A stretch of 64,000 nt of DNA from Perkinsus olseni (taxonomy: Eukaryota; Perkinsozoa; Perkinsida; Perkinsidae). The stretch spans positions 1 through 64,000 of the forward strand of contig JABANP010000211.1 in NCBI GenBank assembly GCA_013115135.1, read 5' to 3'. Under the pieces are notes generated by a model, which made no database searches, had not been told where the DNA came from, and saw only the letters and a list, made by a program, of their open reading frames with translations. Positions 30,147 through 42,900 of this stretch are shown here, one piece after another (position 1 is the first letter of the stretch; every line of letters starts with the position of its first letter). The translations under genes were made by a program, and so were the position numbers.

Positions 30147-30816
30147 TACTACCACCTCACAACGACCACAACTACTACCACCTCCACAACGACCACAACT
30201 ACTACCACCTCCACAACGACCACAACTACTACCACCTCCACAACGACCACAACTACTACCACCTCCACAACGACCACAACTACTACCACCTCCACAACGA
30301 CCACAACTACTACCACCTCCACAACGACCACAACTACTACCACCTCCACAACGACCACAACTACTACCACCTCCACAACGACCACAACTACTACCACCTC
30401 CACAACGACCACAACTACTACCACCTCCACAACGACCACAACTACTACCACCTCCACAACGACCACAACTACTACGACCTCCACAACGACCACAACTACT
30501 ACCACCTCCACAACGACCACAACTACTACCACCTCCACAACGACCACAACTACTACCACCTCCACAACGACCACAACTACTACCACCTCCACAACGACCA
30601 CAACTACTACCACCTCCACAACGACCACAACTACTACCACCTCCACAACGACCACAACTACTACCACCTCCACAACGACCACAACTACTACCACCTCCAC
30701 AACGACCACAACTACTACCACCTCCACAACGACCACAACTACTACCACCTCCACAACGACCACAACTACTACCACCTCCACAACGACCACAACTACTACC
30801 ACCTCCACAACGACCA
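30147..30816 (+). repeat. 27-bp tandem repeat, ~25 copies, coding eight Thr and one Ser
   Basis: The unit is close to ACAACGACCACAACTACTAC followed by CACCTCC. Nearly every copy is identical, with one visible variant (ACGACCTCC near 30474). This indicates recent expansion or homogenisation. Confidence 0.9.
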
Positions 30817-30857
30817 CCGCTGCGACTCTGAGTACTACTAGTACTTCTCCTGGTATA

Positions 30858-31011
30858 CCCGATTGTACCGATGCTGATGCATACTGTGATTCAATCATCC
30901 CGGGTTCTTACTGTCAGTACTGGGGCAACCCCAGTACTTGCGGAGGTGACCGGCGTCTGAGGAGAGGCAGCGGTGCTCGCCAGCTCCCCGAAAGTATTCC
31001 CTGCGTTTGTG
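30858..31011 (+). other. six-cysteine domain of mucin-like protein 1
   Basis: It begins PDCTDADAYC, continues DSIIPGSYC and QYWGNPSTC, and closes with PCVC. Spacing is C-x6-C-x8-C-x8-C-x20-C-x-C. Four relatives occur in mucin-like gene 2. I do not recognise a named family; it is probably an extracellular disulfide domain. Confidence 0.75.
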
Positions 31012-31046
31012 ACGAGTCAACGAGTAGTACTGTCCATGCCGATTAG

Positions 31047-32138
31047 TTATTTCACCCAGAATATAATTGACTTTTTCAAATTGACTCAGCTTGAGAATAA
31101 CCGACATATATATAGTAACGGATTATAGTTGAATAATGATTTAAAAGTTAGTGATTTCTTGAAATGATTCCGGCCGTGTTGAGTTGAGCTGACAATCGAT
31201 GAATCATGGTGTACATATGTTGCAGATTTGAGTGTGTTCAGGTTTCGGTGTCTCACTCATAACCAACAACGTGATCACCATGCCGAATATCGTCATTAAG
31301 AACCCGCCGGGGTCGACCGCCTGACTAGCAAACTTGCGGATTGCTGCACGGATGGAAAGCGTGGGCCACTCGATTTTCGGCTGCGAGGAATACCGATTTC
31401 TCCTAGCGGTTAAACTGACTACTTCAGCCAGCTCTAGTGCAGGCACTCTTTTATTCTATAGTTTTCAATTTAGCAAGCAGCTAGTGCCACCGGGCGCAAT
31501 ATATTGTGAATTTCGGAGTGAACTTGTATTGTGAAACCCGGAGGCGGGCGCTGAAGGAGACCGGAGGAGCGAGAGGACTGGTGAGATGAAATCAGACTGG
31601 GTGGTCCTACATTCCCAGAAGAGAAGCAGAAATGGAAGTGTCCTGAAGCGAAGGATCAGTGCGCGCTGGAATTTGCTCCCGCTTGCAGTAGTAGTGACTG
31701 ACAGGAGTCAAGAGCTGATGAAGCTATGGTGAAATTTATAGGATTGTGTGCATGATGTCTGCTTGGAATCTGCATATTTTCGCATCTCAACAATTCCTCG
31801 TTCACATGCGGTAATAAAATTTCCCGCGCAACCGGACCGGCTCTGTTACGGCGAACTGACAGAAGTGCATGATACGAGGGAGTCCGTTAATATTCTCCTC
31901 ACAGCAATTCGACCGCCATCATTCGCACGGCGCCGGTAGTAGTGTTTGGCAAGGTAGTTTTAGCGAGTGTGGACAGAGGAGTTTTGTTGGGACAATGGTG
32001 GCTTCTATACTAACGGAGAGAATCTTGTTAGTATTAGTTAGAATCTCATCTTGTTTGCTCGCGATTCGGCTAGGCTGTGCTAGGTTGTGCTAGGTTGTGA
32101 AATTTTCGCGTCTCTGAAGAAAATTAAAATTTCAATCA
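31047..32138. other. intergenic region
   Basis: No gene is recognised between the end of mucin-like gene 1 and a possible mucin relic at 32139. Open frames are at most 80 codons with no motifs. Confidence 0.5.
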
Positions 32139-32421
32139 TGTTGATCATTGCTACGACCATGTCACTTGTTCTACAATTCCCGGCGGCGCTAAACGTTACA
32201 CCGCGGATGTAACAGGTGTGAGGAGTGCTTGTGCTGACTTTTATACTTATGTAGGGATATTTTATGCGGAACGCGGGGTGAGTAAGTGTATGTGGGTGGC
32301 TCACTCGAGTGTCTGAATTCGGCTCTGGGCAGCTCAATCAACACAACTACCCCGTGCTCCTGCCAAGACTACAACCACCAGCGGCACTACCAAGACTAGC
32401 AAGGCACCTACTGCTGGATAG
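32139..32421 (+). pseudogene. possible relic of a third mucin-like paralogue
   Basis: At 32139 an ATG opens MLIIATTMSLVLQFPAALNV, a signal-peptide-like segment similar in style to the starts at 11694 and 35350. About 190 bp later, after a sequence that could be a GT...AG intron, a frame reads APAKTTTTSGTTKTSKAPTAG and stops at TAG near 32420. KTTTTSGTT is the repeat type of mucin-like gene 2 (35626 on). The Cys-containing linker and long arrays are missing. It could be a decayed duplicate or a contracted gene. Confidence 0.35.
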
Positions 32422-35349
32422 CTGGTGACAGTCTCTTGCTGTTGATGTCCATGCGACTCGTTTTCGTGTAGTTCTTTTTTAAGCCCACTAAGGAAATAAA
32501 ACTCGGGTTTCCAACTCTCTTAGGTTCGACAGTTCCTCCAGCATCGATATTGCAAACTACCCCGCTACCAGCAAGCACCCGCCTTGCATAAGACAATGTT
32601 AGGAGGAAAGCGAATGACAGGTTAGTTTGTCTGGTTTATATGAGTCACATTGTATGACATAACTCGTCCGGTGACCCGTCTCTGAGCTATGACGCTTCTA
32701 TGGTTCCTGAGCAGCCTCTTGAGAGGGAGTTCAAAGGTCTCTCTGGTATACCAAAAGCCTCACTAGAAGATTGTGACTCGTGTGGAGCCAGAAAATTCAG
32801 AAAAATGTGGCCTCGGAGGTTTGGTGATCAAATTCCTTGTAAACCTTGATACTCCTGGGAGAGGAACGATAGTCTTCAAGTGAATTGCAGATGACGAGAC
32901 AGCGCGTTCAGGTGGTCTCATCACAGTTCAGTATATGCTCTTGTACAAGCGTTACGATCGCTGCAACTGCTATGACCACTAGAACTACTATCAACACGGC
33001 TACCAGTATTGCATTGAAAGCTCCGAGCGCTATCAATTCGTCGACTACAACCTCTAAGAGGAGCTTGCGTCCAAATAATTCTCATTCAACTTCGGGAAGC
33101 ATCTTCTCGGAAGTGGGCAAGTGTTTTAAAATGATATTTCGAGTGTAGCTCGGCCTTTGCCTCAAAAAATATATTGGTCGAGTTTCGTTTTGTGGGCGCT
33201 TTCAACTCTCCAAAGCGGCTCCTTGCAAGAACATCTTGTTTCTCGACATTCTTGTTGGGTTGCTAAAAGATTGGGATGCAAAAAATAAATCAAAAAATGC
33301 CGAACTTTTGACCCTCCGGAAAATTTTACACGGCGCGACATCTTGTGGTGAGCTCAAGCATTAGCACAACTGAAAGCAAGAAGACGCATCCCACCACCCA
33401 TTTAGTTAGAATTGGTAGAAGAAATAAGCAACTTCCAAATGAGTACGTAGTTTAATCTGTCACTGTGTATACTGGCCATTAACCCGCCACAAGGACCTCT
33501 GATGCTTGCAGTTGGCCTACGAGTATTAAACGGTGTTCCATAGCTTCTCATCCAATTTCGAATTCAAATGTATGCGAGTTCATAGATCCACGACGGTTTC
33601 GGCTTATCTTTGGAGGCAAGTTTCTTGTGGGTGATTGAGCGTTGGATTACGATATTTTGATAATAGTTGGATGGGTGCTCGAAAGGTATTTATTCGCCGA
33701 TTTCCTGCACTACGAAAGAAAGTAATGTAGTCCGGCAGTGGATCCGGATTTTTGAGAGCGTATCGCCAGGGGTGAGGTAGTTTAAGGACTACTTAGCGCT
33801 TCCAGTAGAACTAAGCTTTCGATCCAAAGGTCGGACTCTTGCTATCGGTTAGACGTTCCGGGGTTTTCCTAGAAAAATTCGCTCAGAGTTTCGGCCGGCC
33901 CACTTCAGACCACCAACTATAGTAATGGCCCTGTCGAAAAACAGATCCCAGGTCAAAATTAGTTTTTGGGGCATGACTGCGTTGCTTCGATCAAAAACTC
34001 AAAACTCATATTCTCAGGATACTGCGGTTTTGTCAATCACTGTTCGTCGCAGGACTGGCTGCAGGCCGTCAGGTGACTCGAGAGCGGCCCTTCGGCAATA
34101 TTCCAGCCGCGCGAAAGCTTCGGTCTTCTGCGGCAGGAAAGTACCGTGTATGCGAAATATCTTGAACCGAGCTCGGCAGCACCGATCAGGTGCAGTGTTC
34201 TATCGCTGACGGTAACAATGAGCGTCGTGGTCGTGGCCACGGCCGTGGCTGAGTCTTGGCAGATGACCTGGTCATCTACCATGACTCACGGTCTAATAGC
34301 CCCGGTCGTGCGCAGGTACCGTTTACGCTGAGAGTGGCTAACAGTTACTGGAAGTTCCAGCCTGGAACCGAGCGATCAATGGGTCCCGCCTTCGCGAGCG
34401 GCGCGTGTGCGAAGAAAGTCGCATTTGCATGATATCAATACATGTTTTGAAAAGATGTGTATGAGCGCTCCGCTAGATAGTCAGCAATGCGCAAAAGCCG
34501 TTGACTAAGGAGCTCCGTTCCGCTGTGAGCCTTAACGGCGGGTCCATCTATGTTATCGGGAGCTGGGGCTCCGGGGAAACCACTAATTCTCGAATTCGTT
34601 GAACGGTCATCCAACCGAAGACGTTCTCGGTGGAGTCCGTCCTATCAAGAAATTGCACAACCCTGGGAATGAGCCGTAGGAAGAAAGCTGAGCTGCTCCG
34701 CCTTGTTCCGGAATGAAGAGCCGTGCGAGAGTTATAATGACGAGGACACAGATTTTCTTAACTCGCGACTACCCGCTTGGCAGATGGCTTACTCGAGAAG
34801 GCGCAATGAGCGACTAAGTCTATCTCGGGATACCGAGCTCATTTATGGAAGAGAAGACCAGTATCGTAAAAAGGGCTAGCTCTTTGCTAGACCCAGTTAT
34901 GAGCACTGCGCGCTAGAGTTACGAGAGAATAACTCGCTAATACGTGAGACTTGGAATGCTTCGCAACGTACTGCATCAGGTGGAATGCTACGCAGCACGC
35001 GGACCATCGACAAAAGGCGCTTGCACGCGCACTCTTGCAACACTTTGATCTCCCGGGCCCACGAGGAACTTTGCACAACTAAGGTGGTTCAATCACGATC
35101 GTCGGATGACTCAATGTGCGGCTAGTCAGCGCTCTAGCTTCAATGCTTCAGGTTGCTAGCTGTATTCAGATTGGTGCAATTGGGTCGGCCTCATTGTTGA
35201 AGATTGGGATCGTTGCAAGTTGGGTCCGAGAAGCTCGCCAATTCAAGATATAGTGACGTCCTCTGCCACTTCCATTCCGAATGATTTGGGACGAGCATTC
35301 CAACTGCTGCTGCTGCTTCAGTTCTTCTTTGGTTTTTGTCGCATCAATC
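32422..35349. other. intergenic region upstream of mucin-like gene 2
   Basis: No gene is recognised. A Thr/Ser-rich frame at 32885-33148 (88 codons) has neither repeats nor a good start. One 8-bp-unit structure lies at 34347-34368, and a related palindrome with 8-bp arms and a 1-nt centre lies near 34265-34281. Confidence 0.5.
34347..34368. repeat. 8-bp-unit inverted triplet
   Basis: The unit is GCTGGAAC. There is one mismatch, at the first base of the left copy. It is the only clear case found outside the first 10 kb. Confidence 0.65.
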
Positions 35350-38300
35350 ATGTTGGTGACGTGCAACCTCGCTATCTCTGTGCTCTTTCACTTACTCTCT
35401 TCGTTATGTATCGCAGAGGAGGCATCACTACTCTCTGAGGCTACTCAACTGAGCGCTCAGTCAACATATGGCAACTGTGAGCATGCCACCACTCCCGTAA
35501 CCTTCGCAAACCATACTCGTTATCTCGTTGATATGGAGTACACCGATGATCTTAGTACTAATTTTGATGGTAGTGGTCGTGCCCTGGTGAATGAGTTGAG
35601 CAGTGCATCCCAGACGGTGACTACCAAGACCACAACTACCAGTGGCACTACCATTACGAGCAAGAGAACAACTACCAGTGGCACTACCACTACGACCAAG
35701 AGTACAACTACCAGTGGCACTACTACTACGACCAAGAGTACACCTACCAGTGGCACTACGACTACGACCAAGATTACAACTACCAGTGGCACTACGACTA
35801 CGACCAAGATTACAACTACCAGTGGCACTACGACTACGACCAAGATTACAACTACCAGTGGCACTACGACTACGACCAAGATTACAACTACCAGTGGCAC
35901 CACAACGACGACGAAGACTACAACTACGAGTGGCACTACTACTTCTACAAAGAGTACGACTACCAGTCGCACTACGACGACCAAGAGTACGACCACCAGT
36001 CGCACTACGACGACCAAGAGTACAACTACCAGTCGCTCTACGACGACCAAGAGTACAACTACCAGTCGCTCTACGACGACCAAGAGTACAACTACAAGTC
36101 GCTCTACGACGACCAAGAGTACAACTACCAGTCGCACTACGACGACCAAGAGTACAACTACCAGTGGCACTACTACTACGACTAAAACTACAACTACCAG
36201 TGGCACTACTATTACGACTAAAACTACAACTACCAGTCGCACTACTACCACGACTAAAACTACAACTACCAGTCGCACTACTACTACGACTAAAACTACA
36301 ACTACGAGTGGCACTACTACTACGACTAAAACTACAACTACCAGTGGCACTACTACTACGACTAAAACTACAACTACCAGTGGCACTACTACTACGACTA
36401 AAACTACAACTACCAGTCGCACTACTACCACGACTAAAACTACAACTACCAGTCGCACTACTACTACTACGACTAAAACTACAACTACCAGTGGCACTAC
36501 TACTTCTACAAAGAGAACAACTACCAGTCGCACTACGACGACCAAGAGTACGACTACCAGTCGCACTACGACGACCAAGAGTACAACTACCAGTCGCACT
36601 ACGACGACCAAGAGTACGACTACCAGTCGCACTACGACGACCAAGAGTACAACTACGAGTCGCTCTACGACGACCAAGAGTACAACTACCAGTCGCTCTA
36701 CGACGACCAAGAGTACAACTACCAGTCGCTCTACGACGACCAAGAGGACAACTACCAGTGGCACTACTACCACGACTAAAACTACAACTACCAGTGGCAC
36801 TACTACTACGACTAAAACTACAACTACCAGTGGCACTACTACTACGACTAAAACTACAACTACCAGTGGCACTACTACTTCTACAAAGAGAACAACTACC
36901 AGTGGCACTACTACTTCTACAAAGAGAACAACTACCAGTCGCACTACGACGACCAAGAGTACGACTACCAGTCGCACTACGACGACCAAGAGTACAACTA
37001 CCAGTCGCACTACGACGACCAAGAGTACAACTACCAGTCGCTCTACGACGACCAAGAGTACAACTACCAGTCGCTCTACGACGACCAAGAGTACAACTAC
37101 CAGTCGCACTACGACGACCAAGAGTACAACTACCAGTGGCACTACGACGACGACCAAGAGTACAACTACCAGTGGCACTACGACGACGACCAAGAGTACA
37201 ACTACCAGTGGCACTACGACGACGACCAAGAGTACAACTACCAGTGGCACTACGACGACGACCAAGAGTACAACTACCAGTGGCACTACGACGACGACCA
37301 AGAGTACAACTACCAGTCGCTCTACGACGACCAAGAGGACAACTACCAGTCGCTCTACGACGACCAAGAGGACAACTACCAGTGGCACTACTACTACGAC
37401 TAAAACTACAACTACCAGTGGCACTACTACTACGACTAAAACTACAACTACCAGTGGCACTACTACTACGACTAAAACTACAACTACCAGTGGCACTACT
37501 ACTACGACTAAAACTACAACTACCAGTGGCACTACTACCACGACTAAAACTACAACTACCAGTGGCACTACTACCACGACTAAAACTACAACTACCAGTC
37601 GCACTACTACCACGACTAAAACTACAACTACCAGTCGCACTACTACTACGACTAAAACTACAACTACCAGTCGCACTACTACTACGACTAAAACTACAAC
37701 TACCAGTCGCACTACGACGAGCAAGAGTACAACTACCAGTCGCACTACGACGAGCAAGAGTACAACTACCAGTCGCACTACGACGACCAAGAGTACAACT
37801 ACCAGTCGCACTACGACGACCAAGAGTACAACTACCAGTCGCACTACGACGACGACCAAGAGTACAACTACCAGTCGCACTACGACGACGACCAAGAGGA
37901 CAACTACCAGTGGCACTACGACGACGACCAAGAGTACAACTACCAGTCGCACTACGACGACCAAGAGTACAACTACCAGTCGCACTACGACGACGACCAA
38001 GAGTACAACTACCAGTCGCACTACGACGACGACCAAGAGGACAACTACCAGTCGCACTACGACGACGACCAAGAGTACAACTACCAGTGGCACTACGACG
38101 ACGACCAAGAGTACAACTACCGGTGGTACTACGACGACGACCAAGAGTACAACTACCAGTGGCACTACGACGACGACCAAGAGTACAACTAACACGACAA
38201 CCACAACTACTACGACCACGACGACCACAACTACTACGACCACGACGACCACAACTACTACGACCACGACCACGACCACGACTACTACGACCACGACGAC

Positions 38301-39933
38301 CACGACTACTACGACCACGACGACCACGACGACCACGACTACTACGACCACGACGACCACGACCACAACTACTACGACCACAACTACTACGACCACAACC
38401 ACGACGTCCACGACTACTACGACCACAACTACTACGACCACGACGACCACGACGACCACAACTACTACGACCACAACCACGACGTCCACGACTACTACGA
38501 CCACGACTACTACGACCACGACGACCACAACTACTACGACTACGACTACTACGACCACGACGACCACGACTTCTACGAGCACAACTACTACGACTCCTAC
38601 GACCACAACTACTACGACTACGACGACCACAACTACTACAACTACGACGACCACGACCACGACTACTACAACTACGACGACCACGACCACGACTACTACA
38701 ACTACGACGACCACGACCACAACTACTACAACTACGACGACCACGACTACTACAACTACGACGACCACGACCACGACCACGACTACTACAACTACGACGA
38801 CCACGACCACGACCACAACTACTACTACAACTACGACGACCACAACTACTACAACTACGACGACCACAACTACTACAACTACGACGACCACGACCACGAC
38901 CACGACTACTACAACTACGACGACCACAACTACTACGACCACGACGACCACAACTACTACGACTACGACGACCACAACTACTACGACCACGACGACCACA
39001 ACTACTACGACTACGACGACCACAACTACTACGACCACGACGACCACAACTACTACGACCACGACGACCACGACTACTACGACCACAACTACTACGACCA
39101 CAACTACTACGACCACGACGACCACAACTACTACGACCACGACGACCACGACTACTACGACCACGACGACCACAACTACTACGACTACGACGACCACAAC
39201 TACTACGACTACGACTACTACGACCACGACGACCACAACTACTACGACCACGACGACCACGACTTCTACGACCACAACTACTACGACCACGACGACCACA
39301 ACCACGACGACCACAACTACTACGACCACGACGACCACAACCACGACGACCACGACCACAACTACTACGACCACGACGACCACAACTACTACGACTACTA
39401 CGACCACAACTACTACGACCACAACTACCACGACTACTATGACCACAACTACCACAACCACGACGACCACAACCACTACGACCACGACGACCACGACCAC
39501 AACCACGACGACCACGACGACCACAACCACGACGACCACGACCACAACTACTACGACCACAACTACTACGACCACGACGACCACAACTACCACGACCACG
39601 ACGACCACGACGACCACGACTTCTACGACCACAACTACTACGACTCCTACGACCACAACTACTACAACTACGACGACCACTACAACTACTACTACAACTA
39701 CGACGACCACAACTACTACAACTACTACTACAACTACGACGACCACTACGACCACGACTACTACTAACTACGACCACGACCACGACCACGACTACTACAA
39801 CCACGACGACCACGACCACGACGACCACGACTACTACAACTACGACGACCACGACCACGACCACAACTACTACAACTACGACGACCACGACCACGACTAC
39901 TACAACTACGACGACCACGACCACGACTACTAA
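35350..39933 (+). CDS. mucin-like secreted protein 2, N-terminal part
   Basis: The ATG at 35350 gives MLVTCNLAISVLFHLLSSLC, a good signal peptide; an in-frame ATG at 35281 would add 23 residues rich in Cys and is less likely. A ~90-residue linker follows with one NC pair (TYGNCEH) and VDMEYTDDL, paralogous to the gene at 11694. Next is a Thr/Lys/Ser/Arg repeat domain (35626-38190), then pure Thr codons. An extra T at about 39765 throws the frame into Asp/His/Tyr codons until a stop at 39931-39933. The rest of the gene, to 53774, lies downstream with many frame breaks. Predicted role: secreted or surface mucin-like glycoprotein. Confidence 0.7.
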   Translation: MLVTCNLAISVLFHLLSSLCIAEEASLLSEATQLSAQSTYGNCEHATTPVTFANHTRYLVDMEYTDDLSTNFDGSGRALVNELSSASQTVTTKTTTTSGTTITSKRTTTSGTTTTTKSTTTSGTTTTTKSTPTSGTTTTTKITTTSGTTTTTKITTTSGTTTTTKITTTSGTTTTTKITTTSGTTTTTKTTTTSGTTTSTKSTTTSRTTTTKSTTTSRTTTTKSTTTSRSTTTKSTTTSRSTTTKSTTTSRSTTTKSTTTSRTTTTKSTTTSGTTTTTKTTTTSGTTITTKTTTTSRTTTTTKTTTTSRTTTTTKTTTTSGTTTTTKTTTTSGTTTTTKTTTTSGTTTTTKTTTTSRTTTTTKTTTTSRTTTTTTKTTTTSGTTTSTKRTTTSRTTTTKSTTTSRTTTTKSTTTSRTTTTKSTTTSRTTTTKSTTTSRSTTTKSTTTSRSTTTKSTTTSRSTTTKRTTTSGTTTTTKTTTTSGTTTTTKTTTTSGTTTTTKTTTTSGTTTSTKRTTTSGTTTSTKRTTTSRTTTTKSTTTSRTTTTKSTTTSRTTTTKSTTTSRSTTTKSTTTSRSTTTKSTTTSRTTTTKSTTTSGTTTTTKSTTTSGTTTTTKSTTTSGTTTTTKSTTTSGTTTTTKSTTTSGTTTTTKSTTTSRSTTTKRTTTSRSTTTKRTTTSGTTTTTKTTTTSGTTTTTKTTTTSGTTTTTKTTTTSGTTTTTKTTTTSGTTTTTKTTTTSGTTTTTKTTTTSRTTTTTKTTTTSRTTTTTKTTTTSRTTTTTKTTTTSRTTTSKSTTTSRTTTSKSTTTSRTTTTKSTTTSRTTTTKSTTTSRTTTTTKSTTTSRTTTTTKRTTTSGTTTTTKSTTTSRTTTTKSTTTSRTTTTTKSTTTSRTTTTTKRTTTSRTTTTTKSTTTSGTTTTTKSTTTGGTTTTTKSTTTSGTTTTTKSTTNTTTTTTTTTTTTTTTTTTTTTTTTTTTTTTTTTTTTTTTTTTTTTTTTTTTTTTTTTTTTTTTTTTTTTTTSTTTTTTTTTTTTTTTTTTTTTTTTTSTTTTTTTTTTTTTTTTTTTTTTTTTTTTSTSTTTTTPTTTTTTTTTTTTTTTTTTTTTTTTTTTTTTTTTTTTTTTTTTTTTTTTTTTTTTTTTTTTTTTTTTTTTTTTTTTTTTTTTTTTTTTTTTTTTTTTTTTTTTTTTTTTTTTTTTTTTTTTTTTTTTTTTTTTTTTTTTTTTTTTTTTTTTTTTTTTTTTTTTTTTTTTTTTTTTTTTTTTTTTTTTTTTTTTTTTTTTTTTTTTTTTTTTTTTTTTTTTTTTSTTTTTTTTTTTTTTTTTTTTTTTTTTTTTTTTTTTTTTTTTTTTTTTTTTTTTTTTTMTTTTTTTTTTTTTTTTTTTTTTTTTTTTTTTTTTTTTTTTTTTTTTTTTTTTTTTTTTTTSTTTTTTTPTTTTTTTTTTTTTTTTTTTTTTTTTTTTTTTTTTTTTTTNYDHDHDHDYYNHDDHDHDDHDYYNYDDHDHDHNYYNYDDHDHDYYNYDDHDHDY
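35626..38190 (+). repeat. ~30/33-bp tandem repeats coding TKSTTTS(R/G)TTT units
   Basis: About 80 copies sit in frame with mucin-like gene 2. Each codes Thr runs with K-S, K-T or K-R, then T-T-T-S and R or G. Higher-order blocks recur (for example, CGC-containing units followed by TCTACG units). The length alternates between 10 and 11 residues. No frame breaks are seen. Confidence 0.85.
38191..39765 (+). repeat. ACN-codon array of mucin-like gene 2, open part
   Basis: This triplet array is read as Thr, with a few Ser or Pro or Met, from the end of the K-S repeats to the first frame break at about 39765. Confidence 0.85.
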
Positions 39934-42900
39934 ACTACGACGACCACGACCACGACTACTACAACTACGACGACCACGACCACGACTACCACAACTACGA
40001 CGACCACAACTACTACGACCACAACTACTACTACCACGACGACCACAACTACTACGACTACGACGACCACAACTACTACGACCACGACGACCACACAACC
40101 ACTACTACGACGACCACGACGACCACAACCACTACGACCACGACCACGACGACCACGACCACAACTACTACGACCACGACCACGACGACTACAACTACTA
40201 CGACCACGACGACCACAACTACTACGACCACTACGACCACGACTACTACGACCACGACGACCACAACTACTACGACTACGACGACCACGACTACGACTAC
40301 TACGACCACGAGCACGACGACCACGACTACTACGACCACGACCACGACGACCACAACTACTACGACCACGACCACAACTACTACGCCACGTGACCACGAC
40401 GACCACGACTTCTACGACCAGGACCACGACGACCACAACTACTACGACCACGACGACTACAACTACGACGACTACGACCACGACGACCACAACTACTACG
40501 ACCACGACTACTACGACCACGACGACCACGACGACCACAACTACTACGACCACGACTACTACGACCACGACGACCACAACCACGACGACCACGACGACTA
40601 CGACCACAACTACTACGACCACGACGACCACAACTACTACGACTACGACGACCACAACTACGACGACCACAACTACTACGACCACGACGACCACAACTAC
40701 TACGACCACGACGACCACGACCACGACTACTACGACCATCTGACCACAACTACTACGACCACAACTACTACGACCACGACGACCACAACTACTACGACCA
40801 CGACGACCACAACCACGACGACCACGACGACCACAACTACGACGACCACAACCACGACGACCACGACCACGACGACCACAACTACGACGACTCACGACCA
40901 CGACGACCACAACTACCACGACCACGACGACCACGACTACAACTACTACGACCACAACTACTACGTGACCACGACTACTACGACCACGACGACCACAACT
41001 ACTACGACCACGACGACCACAACTACTACGACCACGACGACCACAACCACGACGACCACGACGACCACAACCACGACGACCACGACGACCACGACTACTA
41101 CGACCACGACGACCACGACCAGGACGACCACAACTACTACGACCACGACGACCACAACTACTACGACCACGACGACCACGACTACTACGACCACGACTAC
41201 TACGACCACGACTACTACGACCACGACCACGACTACTACGACCACGACCACGACCACGACGACCACGACCACAACTACCACGTGACCACGACGACCACAA
41301 CCACGACGACCACAACTACTACGACCACTACGACCCCTAACCATGACGACCACGACTACTACAACTACTACGACTACGACGACCACAACTACGACGACCA
41401 CTAACTACTACGACCACTACGACCACTAACTACGACTACTACTACGACGACCACAACTACTACGACCACGACTACTACGACCACGACGACCACAACTACG
41501 ACGACCACGACGACCACAACCACGACGACCACGACGACCACAACCACGGACGACCACGTGACCACGACGACTACTACTACGACCACGACGACCACGACTA
41601 CGACGACTACTACAACCACGACTACTACGACCACGACGACCACGACTACTACGACCACGACGACCACGACTACTACGACCACGACGACCACGACGACCAC
41701 AACTACTACGACCACGACGACCACAACCACGGACGACCACGACGACCACAACCACGACGACCACGACGACCACGACGACCACAACCACGACGACCACGAC
41801 GACCACGACTACTACGACCACGACGACCACGACTACTACGACCACGACCACGACGACCACGACGACCACGACTACTACGACCACGACGACCACGACGACC
41901 ACGACTACTACGACCACGACGACCACGACGACCACGACTACTACGACCACGACCACGACGACCACAACTACTACAACTACTACGACCACGACCACGACCA
42001 CGACTACAACCACGACGACCACGACCACGACGACCACAACTACTACGACCACGACGACCACCACTACTACAACTACTACGACCACGACCACGACCACGAC
42101 CACGACGACCACGACCACGACGACCACAACTACTACGACCACGACGACCACAACTACTACGACCACGACTACTACGACTACTACGACCACGACGACCACA
42201 ACTACTACGACCACAACTACTACGACCACTACGACCACAACTACTACGACCACTACGACCACAACTACGACGACCACTACGACCACAACTACGACGACAA
42301 CGACGACCACAACCACGACGACCACGACCACGACTACTACAACCACGACGACCACAACTACTACGACTACTACGACCACGACCACGACGACCACGACTAC
42401 TACGACCACGACCACGACGACCACAACTACGACGACCACGACGACCACAACCACGACGACCACGACCACGACGACTACTACGACCACGACGACCACGACC
42501 ACGACGACTACTACGACCACGACGACCACGACTACTACGACCACGACTACTACGACCACGACGACCACAACTACGACGACCACAACGACGACGACCACAA
42601 CTACGACGACCACAAACGACCACGACGACCACAACTACGACGACCACGACGACCACAACTACTACGACCACAACTACTACGACCACGACGACCACAACTA
42701 CTACGTGACCACGACGACGACGACCACAACTACTACGACCACAACGACGACGACTAACTACTACGACCACAACGACGACGACCACAACTACGACGACCAC
42801 GACGACCACAACTACTGACGACCACGACGACCACAACTACTACGACCACAACTACTACGACCACGACGACCACAACTACTACGACCACTAACCACTACGA

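Larger units (their letters stand above)
28973..31046 (+). pseudogene. mucin-like protein 1, C-terminal part (separated from its start)
   Basis: After element C the threonine frame is open to TAG 31044-31046. It consists of a Thr array, the 9-residue TTTTTTTTS repeats (30147-30816), a short Ser/Thr linker and one six-cysteine domain (30858-31011) with spacing C-x6-C-x8-C-x8-C-x20-C-x-C. It ends VHAD, like INAD in the paralogue at 53774. The intact ends plus the N-terminal part at 11694 indicate one original gene split by three retroelements. There is no start codon of its own. It could still be expressed only if elements were removed or spliced, for which I see no evidence. Confidence 0.7.

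Noticed and set aside
15971..31000. Plus-strand frames of Arg/Pro/Leu/Gln or Asp/His/Tyr repeats
   Set aside because: These are the two alternative frames of the same triplet arrays. The Thr frame is the one continuous with conserved domains.
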